Assembly: GCA_900541565.1 (NCBI GenBank)
Contig: UQKB01000018.1
Coordinates: 1 to 35,110, forward strand
Source: an uncultured Oscillospiraceae bacterium
Lineage (GTDB): Bacteria; Bacillota; Clostridia; Oscillospirales; Acutalibacteraceae
Reading direction: 5' to 3'
Length of the DNA stretch: 35,110 nt
Numbering within the stretch: the stretch's first letter is position 1; every line of letters begins with the position of its first letter. Below the pieces are notes generated by a model. That model did no database searches, was not told the origin of the DNA, and was given only the letters and a program-made list of their open reading frames with translations. The translations under genes were made by a program, and so were the position numbers. Positions 14,403 to 22,100 of the stretch are shown piece by piece.

Positions 14403-14862
14403 ACAAAAAAAGAATTACAAAATTTTAATTTTTATAATTCTTAAAAAGTTGTTGACAAGCACAAAATTACAGTTAGTTATGAAAAAAATAAAAAAACACG
14501 TTTTAGACAGCGGTGTGGAAAACACAGTTTTTATAAAAGCAAGAGGTTTTTCTGTTTGATATGAGCTTTTGAAAGTGGATTTTTCACATTTTCAACATAG
14601 TTTTCAACATTTTATTGAAAATGAAGCATTTTACTAACGGTATAATGAGAAATACGAAAAATCAGTTCTGCCAAAAATGGTCCCTGCCTTTTGTGGATAT
14701 TGTCATAAAGGCGATGCTTTTGTAATTTTAATGAGAAAAAAACAGGAAAAAAATTCTATTCTACCGTATAGATCTAAAAAATCATGCCAAAAATAATTAC
14801 ACTGGTGTAATCCGTTTGTGAAACAGCGGAAGGCTACATAGCAGAAAAAAGGAGGAAAATAC
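14403..14862. other. AT-rich intergenic block with DnaA-box-like words
   Basis: No coding frame is supportable here. The block is clearly more AT-rich than its neighbours. It contains TGTGGAAAA (14514-14522, complement TTTTCCACA), TTTTTCACA (14580-14588), the direct repeat TTTTCAACAT at 14589-14598 and 14601-14610, and TGTGGATAT (14692-14700). These fit, or miss by one base, the relaxed DnaA-box pattern TTWTNCACA. A TATAAT at 14641-14646 could be the -10 for the next gene, though no -35 is convincing. dnaA, dnaN and rpmH are not nearby, so this is unlikely to be the classical origin. Confidence 0.4.
14796..14811. promoter_or_regulatory. Perfect dyad, possible operator
   Basis: ATTACAC and GTGTAAT form a 7+7 inverted repeat around TG, 51 bp before the next gene's ATG. 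The size and symmetry suit a dimeric DNA-binding protein; it is too tight for an RNA hairpin loop. Confidence 0.4.
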
Positions 14863-15132
14863 ATGATTAAGGGAATCAACAGGCAGGTTATTGAAGTGCT
14901 GGACACGGGAAATATCTATTATGAGCGCGCGCTGCTTGTCGTCCGTCCGGAATTTGCAACGGCGCAGCGCGAAGTGCTGGAAAAGGAAGCCCGGCATATG
15001 CTGGGGAAAATGCGCGCGCCGTCTGCAATTAAAAAAAAGAAAGCGTTTCTTTACTGGTTTGTCAGGCTTGGGCTTGCCGCCTGCGCAGGCGCGGCGGCTG
15101 TGCTGCTGCTGTCTTTCTATTCGGTTATATAA
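14863..15132 (+). CDS. Small single-pass membrane protein of unknown function (89 residues)
   Basis: The protein begins MIKGINRQVIEVLDTGNIYYERALLVVRPEF and ends with a single hydrophobic segment (LGLAACAGAAAVLLLSFY) after a basic stretch of lysines, so it is probably a tail-anchored or C-terminal single-pass protein with most of the chain in the cytoplasm. A perfect AAAAGGAGG precedes the ATG. I recall similar short proteins of this pattern in Clostridia, but with no known function, so this is memory rather than proof. It is followed by a DUF6512 gene, with a hairpin between them. The region upstream is unusual (AT-rich, with a dyad), which may mean specific regulation. Confidence 0.8.
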   Translation: MIKGINRQVIEVLDTGNIYYERALLVVRPEFATAQREVLEKEARHMLGKMRAPSAIKKKKAFLYWFVRLGLAACAGAAAVLLLSFYSVI

Positions 15133-15142
15133 AAAGCGTATT

Positions 15143-15188
15143 TTCCCCCTGCTGCCCTCATATATTTTTATGAGGGGCAAAGGGGGAA
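15143..15188 (+). promoter_or_regulatory. Hairpin covering the ribosome binding site of the DUF6512 gene
   Basis: TTCCCCCT (15143-15150) pairs with AGGGGGAA (15181-15188), and GCCCTCATA (15154-15162) with most of TATGAGGGGC (15169-15178). The outer arm contains the ribosome binding site AGGGGGA of the next gene. The structure could reduce translation unless opened, for instance by ribosomes on the upstream gene. Confidence 0.55.
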
Positions 15189-15193
15189 TTATT

Positions 15194-15778
15194 TTGGATC
15201 AAAGCTGCTTTAAAAAAATGGAAATAGCCGGTGTATTTTTTACCTTTATCGGCGGCACGCTGCTGCATTTTGCATATGAATGGTCGGGTGGAGCCGTATG
15301 GAGCATTCTGTTTGGTGCGGTAAATGAAAGCGTGTGGGAGCACGTTAAGATATTTGCCATGCCTTATCTGCTTTGGGGCGTATTGGAGCTTTGCTGTGCG
15401 CGGCCGTATTTTAAAATGTTTGTAATTGCCAAGGTGGTGGGGGTTTATTTCCTTTCCGCTATAATCATTGCTTTTTTTTACCTGTATTCGGGCATCACGG
15501 GGACATCGGTGTTATGGGTGGATATTGTAAGCGTTTTTATTTGGATTGCATTGGCGCACCTGCTGTCCTATAAAATTACGCTTTCAGACAGGGATCTGCG
15601 CGCATGGTTTGTGCCGGCGCTTTTCGCGCTGCTTTTGTTTGCCGCCATGTATTTTGGGTTCAGCGCAGCTCCGCCCCAAATAGATTTATTTAAAGACCCA
15701 CAGACCGGCGCTTACGGCCTGCAAGCGGCAAGCGGCAGCCCGCAGGTAAATGCAGGCAGCGGGATGATTGACGTTTAA
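15194..15778 (+). CDS. DUF6512-like integral membrane protein
   Basis: The product (194 residues) has about five hydrophobic segments. Near the N-terminus it carries the characteristic FIGGTLLHFAYEWSGG followed by AVNESVWEHVKIFAMPYLLWG; I recognise this pattern as DUF6512, a membrane family of unknown function common in Firmicutes. The tail after the last helix is short, polar and outside the pattern. I chose TTG 15194 because AAAGGGGGA (15179-15187) lies 6 nt upstream; an in-frame ATG at 15170 would be inside the hairpin and lacks a good site. The frame is open further upstream, but that part overlaps the previous gene in another frame and is not coding. The function is unknown; the conserved Glu, Trp and His in the second motif may be functional. 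Confidence 0.82.
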   Translation: MDQSCFKKMEIAGVFFTFIGGTLLHFAYEWSGGAVWSILFGAVNESVWEHVKIFAMPYLLWGVLELCCARPYFKMFVIAKVVGVYFLSAIIIAFFYLYSGITGTSVLWVDIVSVFIWIALAHLLSYKITLSDRDLRAWFVPALFALLLFAAMYFGFSAAPPQIDLFKDPQTGAYGLQAASGSPQVNAGSGMIDV

Positions 15779-15811
15779 TTCTAAAAAAATCTGTTTTTTC
15801 TATAAGAAAGA

Positions 15812-15839
15812 TTACATTTTACGCAAATTGTGGTATAAT
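15812..15839 (+). promoter_or_regulatory. Promoter of the rlmB operon
   Basis: TTACAT (15812-15817), a 16-bp spacer and TATAAT (15834-15839) with an extended TGG form a sigma-A-type promoter 49 bp before the rlmB ATG. Confidence 0.7.
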
Positions 15840-15888
15840 CTAATATAATTGCGTAACTTTGCCCTGATTTGGGAAAAAGGTGAAATAA

Positions 15889-16638
15889 ATGGAAGAAAAA
15901 AAGACGGCAGATTGCATGATAGGTCGCAACTGCGTGAAGGAAGCGATAAAAAGCGGCCGTACCCTGGACCGCATTTTCGTTGCAAAAGGCCTTAAAGACA
16001 GCAGCCTGCGCGAACTGGTTACCAAGGCCAGGGAGCAGGGTGCCGTTATAAAAGAAGCAGATATAAAAAAGCTTGACCAGATTGCAGGCGGCGTGCCGCA
16101 CCAGGGGATTATCGCGTTTGGCGCTGTAAAGGCATATGCGCAGCTGGAGGATGTTTTTCTGGCGGCGCAGAAGAAAAATGAGGCGCCGTTTATCATTATT
16201 TTAGATGAGATAGAGGATCCGCATAACCTGGGTGCAATCATCAGAACGGCAGAATGTGCCGGGGCACACGGTGTGATAATCCCTAAACGCCGCAGCGTAG
16301 GGTTAAGCAGTACGGTGGGAAAAGCATCTGCCGGTGCAGTGGAATATATGCCCGTTGTCAGGGTTGCCAATATCCCCAGCGCCATTGATACGTTGAAAAA
16401 GAAAGGCGTTTGGGTCTATGGGGCAGACATGGCTGGACAAACCTGGTGTCAAAGCGACCTTACGGGAGGCTGCGCGCTTGTGATTGGAAGCGAGGGCAGA
16501 GGACTGGGTCGCCTTGTGCGGGAAAGCTGCGATGGGATTTTGTCCTTGCCGCTGTGCGGAAGGATCACCTCTTTAAACGCGTCTGTGGCCGCGGGGATTT
16601 TGATGTACGAAGTGGCAAGGCAGAGGAAGGGGCTTTAA
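15889..16638 (+). CDS. rlmB: 23S rRNA (guanosine-2'-O-)-methyltransferase RlmB (SpoU family)
   Basis: RlmB methylates the ribose of G2251 in the peptidyl-transferase region of 23S rRNA, using S-adenosylmethionine. The 249-residue protein has the N-terminal L30e-like substrate-binding domain (MIGRNCVKEAIKSG, ending GGVPHQGIIA) and a C-terminal SPOUT domain with the knotted SAM site. Motifs are DEIEDPHNLGAIIRTAECAGAHG (motif 1), LVIGSEGRGLGRLVRESCD (motif 2) and LPLCGRITSLNASVAAGILMYE (motif 3). AAAAAGGTGA precedes the ATG. In many Firmicutes rlmB sits after cysS and mrnC; here it starts a transcription unit with a pseudo-ATPase and rpe. A TrmH-like role on another RNA cannot be excluded, but the N-terminal domain favours RlmB. 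Confidence 0.93.
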   Translation: MEEKKTADCMIGRNCVKEAIKSGRTLDRIFVAKGLKDSSLRELVTKAREQGAVIKEADIKKLDQIAGGVPHQGIIAFGAVKAYAQLEDVFLAAQKKNEAPFIIILDEIEDPHNLGAIIRTAECAGAHGVIIPKRRSVGLSSTVGKASAGAVEYMPVVRVANIPSAIDTLKKKGVWVYGADMAGQTWCQSDLTGGCALVIGSEGRGLGRLVRESCDGILSLPLCGRITSLNASVAAGILMYEVARQRKGL

Positions 16639-16677
16639 AAAAGGAAAAATCGGCCGCCGGAAAGGGATGATACATAG

Positions 16678-19600
16678 ATGAACGGCAACAACAAGGGAAA
16701 GGGTTCCATTTTTGATAAGATCCGGAATCTGATCAATGCAACGGAGAGCGAGGATACGCCTGCGGAAGAGGAAAAAGAAACAGACGGACAGATGGTGGAT
16801 ATCAACAACGAAAAAAACGGGTACAAAAACATGGATAACCGCCCAATTATGGAAGAGATCTTCAGCGACACAAAAAAGAAGGCCAAAGGCCAAAAGACGG
16901 AAGCATTGGAATATGAACAAGGAAATAACGACGGGGAAAAGCCGCCGGTTATTCACTTGCGTGAAATAAAGCTGGAGGAAGTAAAAAAGGAGCAGCCGCA
17001 GCAGGATATACAGGAAGGGAAAGAGATACCGCAAGAGCAAAGGGAGCAAAAGGCCGTGCGACAGGAGCCACAGGATGAGCAGCCGGAAAAAGAACAGAAA
17101 AAGACCAACCCAGCGGCAAAGCAGGAAGAAAAAGCAGAAGAACAGGAGGAAGGCGCGCAGCCGCAGGCAGGGAAAACAGAAGAAAGCCCGCAAAATGCAC
17201 AACGGCCCAGCGTGCAGGCCCAGGCGGAGGAGCAGGCAGGGGTACCTCAAAAAAACGGCGCACAGACAAAAAACGATGGACAAGAAAAAAACACGCAGGT
17301 AAGACAAAAGGGCGCCGCAGCAGAAGATGAGACAGCAGGCTTACGGCAAAAGGGCGAGGACGAAACCTTTTTTGCCAAAATTTCTGGAAAGATTTCTGCA
17401 TTGATTGGCTTTATAAACGATAAGCCGGATGAATTTGCGCCCGATGCCGGTGCTGAGCAGTTGCCCCAACGGCAAGACGACGTGCAGGAGCAGGCTGCCG
17501 GCGAACCGGTAGAAATATCGGTGCAAAACGGTTCTGAAAAAGGGAAAAAGCCCCCTCGTACACAGCAAAAGGAAGCGCCGCTGGAAAAGGAGAAAGCCGA
17601 CGCACATCCAGCTGCAGGACCTCAGGAAGGAAAAAAACAAAAAACAGAGGAGGACGCTGCCGCAAAGGGAAAACGGCAGAAAAAAAGCGCAGAAGGCCCG
17701 GCAGTACCTTTTGGAGGCTTTAAAAAAATGAGCGCGCAGAGGCTGCCTTCCGACCAGGCTCAAAGGCTGGTTGTAAACGGTATGCCCGTGCCGGAATACA
17801 TTCACGAAAAGGACGTCAATAAGATCATTTTGCCGGGTGACAAGCTGCAGCATGCGATCAAAAAAGAATATGAGGAATACCTGAAGATAGAGATTTTTAA
17901 GGAAAAAATGCAAAAAAAGGCTGAACCTGAAGAAAAGCAACCAAAACCGCAAAGCAAGGAAGAGCCGCAGGCAATGCAGGAAAACACGCATAAATCCTTA
18001 AAGGACAGGCTGTTTGGCAGTTATAAGAATGCGGCCGAACAAGGCAATATGCCGCAGTTGTACGAAGAAAAAGAGGAGACCATAGAGGATTACGAACGGC
18101 CTGCAGATACAAGGGCTGTTCGGGCGGAGATCAATATGGAGGCCCGCAAGCTGCTGGTACGCAGCGTAGTGACCGGCATTGCGTTTTTTCTGCTTTTGGG
18201 CGTTATCCTTTTACAAAAAAACATACCGGCGGTGCTTGCAGATTTTATTCCAAATGCAGATATTATGTTTTGTTTTGTGAATTTTCTGCTGTTGGTGCTG
18301 GGTGTGGCCGTATGCCATACAACGGTTCTCAATGGGCTAAAGCCTTTGCTTAGCTTTCGGGGCAATTCAGACACAGCGGCGGCGGTGGCGGCTGTTGCAG
18401 CGATTGTGCAGGGGATATTGGCGTTTTTTGATTCGGCGGCGTTTTTTAACGCAGATAAGAATCTGTACGCTCTTCTTGTGCTGTTTGCGTTGTTTCTAAA
18501 CAGCTTAGGAAAGCTGTCAATCGGGAGGAGGATCCGCGATAACTTTAAATTTATTTCAGCCCCCAACCGAAAATATACTGTAAAAATATTGGCAGATGAA
18601 GAAACGGCAGAGAAAATGCTGGCCGGAACAAAGGCAGATAAGCCGATCATCGCGTTCCAGCACCGTACAAAATTTTTAAAGAACTTTTTAAAGCTTTCTT
18701 ATACGCCTGATCCCAGTGAAAAGACAGCGGCTAAATTTGCACCGGTGTGTATGGTATGCGCGGTGTTGGTTGCAATCATTTATGGGATTGTTTACCAAAG
18801 CGTGGCGGACGCCGTTTCGGTTTTAACCGTTGTTAGCTGTATAGCCGTTCCCGTTTGCTGCCTGCTTTCTGTGAATATCCCCATGCGGAACCTGTGCAAA
18901 ACGGCCGTTAAGAATAACGCAATGATCATCGGTTACCCGGCGGTTAAGCATTTTTGTGACACACGCGCGGTTATGGTTGATTCCAGGGAGCTATACCCAA
19001 GGGGTCGGGTGGAGCTTATAAGCGTTAAGACCTTTAACGTTTATAATATAGATAAAGCGCTGATGAACGCCGCGGCCGTGCTGAAGGTTGCCAATACACC
19101 TATGACGTATATGTTTGAAGATGTAATCAGCGATAAAGGCGAGCAGCTGCCGCTGGTGGAAAGTGTAAAATATGAAGACGGCAAAGGGCTTGTTTGTTGG
19201 GTAACAGGCGAAAGGCTGCTGCTGGGAACAAGAGAGCTGATGGCAAAATATTCGATCGATTTGCCCAGTGTGGATTTTGAAGAACGCAATAAAGAGGACG
19301 AAAGCAACCATATTACCTATCTTGCAAACGCGGGGCAGTTGGTGGCAATGCTGGTTACAAGCTATAAAGCAGACAAACGGATTGTAACAGAGCTCAAACG
19401 TCTGGAAAACAATGGGATAACCGTGCTGGTGCGCACAGCCGACCCAAATGTTACACAGGAAGGCATAGCCAGGGATTTTAGGATTTATTTCCGTTCGGTA
19501 AAAATTTTACCGACCAGCCTGGGGAATATCTGCAAGGAGGCAATATCGCAAAAAGAGGACAGCTCCCGCGCGTATATTTCTACCAGAGGGAAGTTTTATT

Positions 19601-19815
19601 CGCTGGCCAGGGCTGTGGCAGGCTGCATTAAGATCAAGAATAATATTTCGATCGCCATTGTTGTACAGTTTATAGCGGTTGTTCTTGGAATGCTGCTGGT
19701 TTCTACGATTGTAATAACCGCCGGATTAAGAGGGCTGGGGGCGCTTGAGCTGTTGATTTATATGCTGTTTTGGACGGCGGCGTCTATTATTGCCCCTATG
19801 CTGCAAAAGCCCTGA
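16678..19815 (+). CDS. Pseudo-P-type ATPase with long disordered N-terminus
   Basis: The 1045-residue protein has two parts. Residues 1-480 are very rich in Glu, Lys and Gln, with no hydrophobic segment, and are probably disordered or coiled. From residue 490 it resembles a P1B-type ATPase: paired membrane helices, a Pro-containing helix with VPVCCLLSVNIP in place of the usual CPC, the stretch NNAMIIGYPAVKHF (like KGILIKGGEALE), then VMVDSRELYP where DKTGTLT is expected (Asp768). GERLLLGTREL mirrors the N-domain, TAD (Asp922) replaces TGD, and KIKNNISIAIVVQF mirrors the last helix pair. The actuator TGE and the GDGxND hinge are absent. The catalytic core is therefore probably dead. It lies 39 nt after rlmB and 35 nt before rpe, likely in one operon. 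A substrate cannot be given; a structural, regulatory or binding role is more likely than transport. Confidence 0.8.
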   Translation: MNGNNKGKGSIFDKIRNLINATESEDTPAEEEKETDGQMVDINNEKNGYKNMDNRPIMEEIFSDTKKKAKGQKTEALEYEQGNNDGEKPPVIHLREIKLEEVKKEQPQQDIQEGKEIPQEQREQKAVRQEPQDEQPEKEQKKTNPAAKQEEKAEEQEEGAQPQAGKTEESPQNAQRPSVQAQAEEQAGVPQKNGAQTKNDGQEKNTQVRQKGAAAEDETAGLRQKGEDETFFAKISGKISALIGFINDKPDEFAPDAGAEQLPQRQDDVQEQAAGEPVEISVQNGSEKGKKPPRTQQKEAPLEKEKADAHPAAGPQEGKKQKTEEDAAAKGKRQKKSAEGPAVPFGGFKKMSAQRLPSDQAQRLVVNGMPVPEYIHEKDVNKIILPGDKLQHAIKKEYEEYLKIEIFKEKMQKKAEPEEKQPKPQSKEEPQAMQENTHKSLKDRLFGSYKNAAEQGNMPQLYEEKEETIEDYERPADTRAVRAEINMEARKLLVRSVVTGIAFFLLLGVILLQKNIPAVLADFIPNADIMFCFVNFLLLVLGVAVCHTTVLNGLKPLLSFRGNSDTAAAVAAVAAIVQGILAFFDSAAFFNADKNLYALLVLFALFLNSLGKLSIGRRIRDNFKFISAPNRKYTVKILADEETAEKMLAGTKADKPIIAFQHRTKFLKNFLKLSYTPDPSEKTAAKFAPVCMVCAVLVAIIYGIVYQSVADAVSVLTVVSCIAVPVCCLLSVNIPMRNLCKTAVKNNAMIIGYPAVKHFCDTRAVMVDSRELYPRGRVELISVKTFNVYNIDKALMNAAAVLKVANTPMTYMFEDVISDKGEQLPLVESVKYEDGKGLVCWVTGERLLLGTRELMAKYSIDLPSVDFEERNKEDESNHITYLANAGQLVAMLVTSYKADKRIVTELKRLENNGITVLVRTADPNVTQEGIARDFRIYFRSVKILPTSLGNICKEAISQKEDSSRAYISTRGKFYSLARAVAGCIKIKNNISIAIVVQFIAVVLGMLLVSTIVITAGLRGLGALELLIYMLFWTAASIIAPMLQKP

Positions 19816-19850
19816 CGGGTATCCGCAGGCAGATGCTGGGAGGATGAAAA

Positions 19851-20501
19851 ATGCAGATTGCACCATCGCTTTTATCCTGTGACTTTTCACAGATTGGCAA
19901 AGAAATAAAAAGAATGGAACAGGCAGGGGCCGATTTGATCCATCTGGATGTTATGGATGGGCACTTTGTACCAAACCTTACATTTGGGGCGCCGATTATC
20001 CGGTCTGTACGCAGCTTTACAAAACTTCCGTTTGATGTGCATCTTATGGTCGAAGACCCGCTTTTTTATATTGATGATTTTGCAAATGCGGGGGCTGATA
20101 TAATCACGTTTCATGTGGAGGCGCGGTCGGATATAGAAAAAACGCTTGCAAAAATAAAGGCCGCCGGTGTAAAGCCCGGGCTTGTAATCAAGCCCGGAAC
20201 ACCGGCGGAAGCAGTATTTCCTTATTTGGAAGAGCTTTATATGGTGCTTGTCATGACGGTGGAGCCCGGTTTTGGCGGGCAGCGGTTCATGGAGCATATG
20301 ATGCCAAAGGTAATGCAGATCAAAGCGCAGTGCCAAAAAAGGGGTCTGCACGTTTTTTTAGAGGCCGACGGCGGCATCAATGAAGAAACAATTGGAATTG
20401 CCGCTAAAAGCGGTGTGGATATTTGCGTTTCGGGTACGGGGATCTTTAAAGCAAGCAACGCCAAGGCTGCAATTGACAGGCTTAAAAGGCTGGCCAGTTA
20501 A
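19851..20501 (+). CDS. rpe: Ribulose-phosphate 3-epimerase
   Basis: Rpe interconverts ribulose 5-phosphate and xylulose 5-phosphate in the pentose phosphate pathway. The 216-residue protein is a typical TIM barrel of normal length. It shows IAPSLLSCDF at the N-terminus, HLDVMDGHFVPNLTFG (metal-binding His and catalytic Asp), DVHLMVEDP, MTVEPGFGGQRFM, and LEADGGINEETIG (second catalytic Asp), then the phosphate-binding VSGTGIF. GGGAGGATG upstream of the ATG gives a good ribosome binding site. It is likely the last gene of the rlmB operon, ending 14 bp from a convergent gene. Nothing is unusual; the catalytic residues all seem present. Confidence 0.97.
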   Translation: MQIAPSLLSCDFSQIGKEIKRMEQAGADLIHLDVMDGHFVPNLTFGAPIIRSVRSFTKLPFDVHLMVEDPLFYIDDFANAGADIITFHVEARSDIEKTLAKIKAAGVKPGLVIKPGTPAEAVFPYLEELYMVLVMTVEPGFGGQRFMEHMMPKVMQIKAQCQKRGLHVFLEADGGINEETIGIAAKSGVDICVSGTGIFKASNAKAAIDRLKRLAS

Positions 20502-20515
20502 AGCGCTGCAGGGTG

Positions 20516-21091
20516 TCAGCCGTTGCACATGGCCGAACCAATGCGCAAAATGGCGTGTTTTTTGGCAATTATTTTTCCAAATTCTTTGATCTTTGCAATT
20601 TCCAGCGGTTTGGATGTTTTTTCCAGAGAAAACTCGTTTAGGATCCCCTGTGCTTTAAATGGGATGCTTCCCGTGGGCAGAATCAGGTAATACTCCCCCT
20701 GATGCAGGTAAAGGCTGCTGCCCTCTAAAAGAAAGCCGGCCCCGTAAAGCTGCTGTGCGCAGCATAAAAAATGCTCCAGCACATCAAATGCGTACATACA
20801 GCGCCCGCAGGGCTTTTTTATTTTATACGTTTTTCGTTTCCCTTCGCCTTTCGGGACAAGGGTGATCAGAAAAATGCATCCTTCTGCATGTGGCAGGGCT
20901 TCTACAACGAGTGTTTTGTCGCTTACGCAAAGTCCCGTTCTTGAGCCGGCCAGCTTTAGCAGACGCTTAAGGATTTTTCTGGAGTGTGGGTCGTTAAACC
21001 CCATTGTGTCGAAATCGAGCGAAAACACCTGCATGTCTTCACTGCACAGCGCGATAATCAGACGAGTTTCGTCGATTTGTTCTATTGTCAT
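20516..21091 (-). CDS. MecA-like adaptor protein
   Basis: The 191-residue protein starts MTIEQIDETRLIIALCSEDMQ and continues FDTMGFNDPHSRKILKRLLKLA, the layout of MecA/YpbH, which brings substrates to the ClpCP protease. A central basic linker (GEGKRKTYKIKK) leads to a C-terminal domain (FDVLEHFLCCAQQLY, with SSLYLHQGEYYLIL), which in MecA binds ClpC. The start ATG is placed by GGAGG (21099-21103) 7 nt upstream. The frame extends further upstream but lies beyond the ribosome binding site and is not coding. It is convergent with rpe, 14 bp apart. In Bacillus MecA controls ComK; here the target is unknown. The family call rests on pattern and length; I give it moderate confidence. Confidence 0.75.
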   Translation of the reverse strand: MTIEQIDETRLIIALCSEDMQVFSLDFDTMGFNDPHSRKILKRLLKLAGSRTGLCVSDKTLVVEALPHAEGCIFLITLVPKGEGKRKTYKIKKPCGRCMYAFDVLEHFLCCAQQLYGAGFLLEGSSLYLHQGEYYLILPTGSIPFKAQGILNEFSLEKTSKPLEIAKIKEFGKIIAKKHAILRIGSAMCNG

Positions 21092-21108
21092 AGTTCTGCC
21101 TCCGTTTA

Positions 21109-21137
21109 TGCACAAAGCCAAAAAAGGCTGTGGTGCA
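21109..21137. other. Leader hairpin upstream of the MecA-like gene
   Basis: TGCAC (21109-21113) pairs with GTGCA (21133-21137) and AGCC (21116-21119) with GGCT (21126-21129) around an A6 loop. It lies in the 5' leader of the minus-strand transcript, next to the ribosome binding site. Confidence 0.35.
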
Positions 21138-21161
21138 GTTTGAAAATCAGGATATATTATT

Positions 21162-21190
21162 ATAATATTAAGCGGACGGGCAGTGTGCAA
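21162..21190 (-). promoter_or_regulatory. Candidate promoter of the MecA-like gene
   Basis: On the minus strand TTGCAC (21185-21190), 17 bp and TATTAT (21162-21167) fit a sigma-A-type promoter. The -35 matches only in TTG. The -10 lies about 70 bp before the start codon. Confidence 0.45.
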
Positions 21191-21218
21191 GAGAGTATTT
21201 TTGGATGGCTGAAATTTA

Positions 21219-21250
21219 CATGCCGCAGGGCATGGTTTATATGGTATGAT
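21219..21250 (+). promoter_or_regulatory. Extended -10 promoter with an inverted repeat, amidohydrolase operon
   Basis: TGGTATGAT (21242-21250) is an extended -10 about 27 bp before the amidohydrolase ATG. The inverted repeat CATGCC-GCAG-GGCATG (21219-21234) lies where the -35 would be, so a bound protein could block or aid RNA polymerase. Confidence 0.4.
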
Positions 21251-21276
21251 TACATAAAAGGAGAGAACAACGCCAA

Positions 21277-22071
21277 ATGAAGATGATTGATTTCCACACC
21301 CATACCTTCCCGGACAAGCTTGCGCCGCGCGCGGTTGGCGCATTGGAAAAGTCAAGCAATACAAAGGCCTTTTTAGACGGTACAAAGCGGGGGCTGAAGG
21401 CTTCTATGCAAAGAGCAGGAATTGCGCTGAGCGTGCTTTTGCCGATTGCGGTAAAGCCCGGCCAGGCGCATACGATCAACACGGTAGCAATTGAAAATAA
21501 CGGGGAAAGCGGATTTGCCTCTTTTGGGAGCGTGCATCCGCTGGATGAAACGTTTGAGGACGAGCTGCTCCGGATTAAACGGGCGGGGCTTAAGGGGATC
21601 AAGCTGCATCCCGATTTTCAGGAGGTTTTTCTGGACGACCCCAAAACGGTTGCGGTCATGCGTTGCGCGGCCGATATGGGCCTATTGATTACAATCCACG
21701 CCGGGATGGATGTGTCTTATCCGGATTTGCACCGCAGCACACCACAAAGGCTGCACCGTGTTTTGCCGCAGCTGAAGGGGGCAAAGATTATATGTGCGCA
21801 TTCCGGCGGGTTTGGATATTTGGATGATGTGGAAAAATACCTGCTTGGCCGTGAGGAAATTTATATAGACACCAGCTATTCGATTGGAAAGATGGATCAA
21901 ACACAGCTGGAGCGGATTTATAATGCGATGGATCCGACCCATGTGTTGTTTGGAACAGACTCCCCGTGGGACGACCAGCAGTCGGCCGTCCGGCAGTTTT
22001 TGTCGCTTGCGTTGCCTGACAGGCTCAAACAGGCGGCTTTGTATGAGAACGCGCAAAGGCTGCTTGCGTAA
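21277..22071 (+). CDS. Amidohydrolase-family metal-dependent hydrolase
   Basis: The 264-residue TIM-barrel protein carries the amidohydrolase (PF04909-like) signatures: IDFHTHTFPD at the N-terminus for the first metal site, GLKGIKLHPDFQ with the likely Lys or metal ligands, IHAGMD, ICAHSGG and FGTDSPWDDQ near the C-terminus, giving the last metal-binding Asp. The family includes decarboxylases and hydrolases acting on C-C or C-N bonds, so the substrate is open. AAAGGAGAG lies upstream of the ATG at 21277; a second ATG 6 bp on is possible. It is followed after 29 nt by a DUF3810 gene, so they are probably co-transcribed. An extended -10 promoter and an inverted repeat stand upstream. Confidence 0.88.
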   Translation: MKMIDFHTHTFPDKLAPRAVGALEKSSNTKAFLDGTKRGLKASMQRAGIALSVLLPIAVKPGQAHTINTVAIENNGESGFASFGSVHPLDETFEDELLRIKRAGLKGIKLHPDFQEVFLDDPKTVAVMRCAADMGLLITIHAGMDVSYPDLHRSTPQRLHRVLPQLKGAKIICAHSGGFGYLDDVEKYLLGREEIYIDTSYSIGKMDQTQLERIYNAMDPTHVLFGTDSPWDDQQSAVRQFLSLALPDRLKQAALYENAQRLLA

Positions 22072-22100
22072 ATAGATTAAAAAGGAAAGGATCCGATGGG

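Noticed and set aside
14403..14862. Chromosomal replication origin
   Set aside because: No dnaA, dnaN, recF or rpmH nearby, and boxes are relaxed matches only; kept as a DnaA-box-like cluster instead.
14891..15193. Upstream extension of the DUF6512 frame
   Set aside because: It overlaps the 89-residue gene in a different frame, lacks a ribosome binding site, and a TTG with AAAGGGGGA marks the real start.
21092..21385. N-terminal extension of the MecA-like frame
   Set aside because: GGAGG placed 7 nt before ATG 21089-21091 defines the start; the extension crosses the promoter and the divergent amidohydrolase start.
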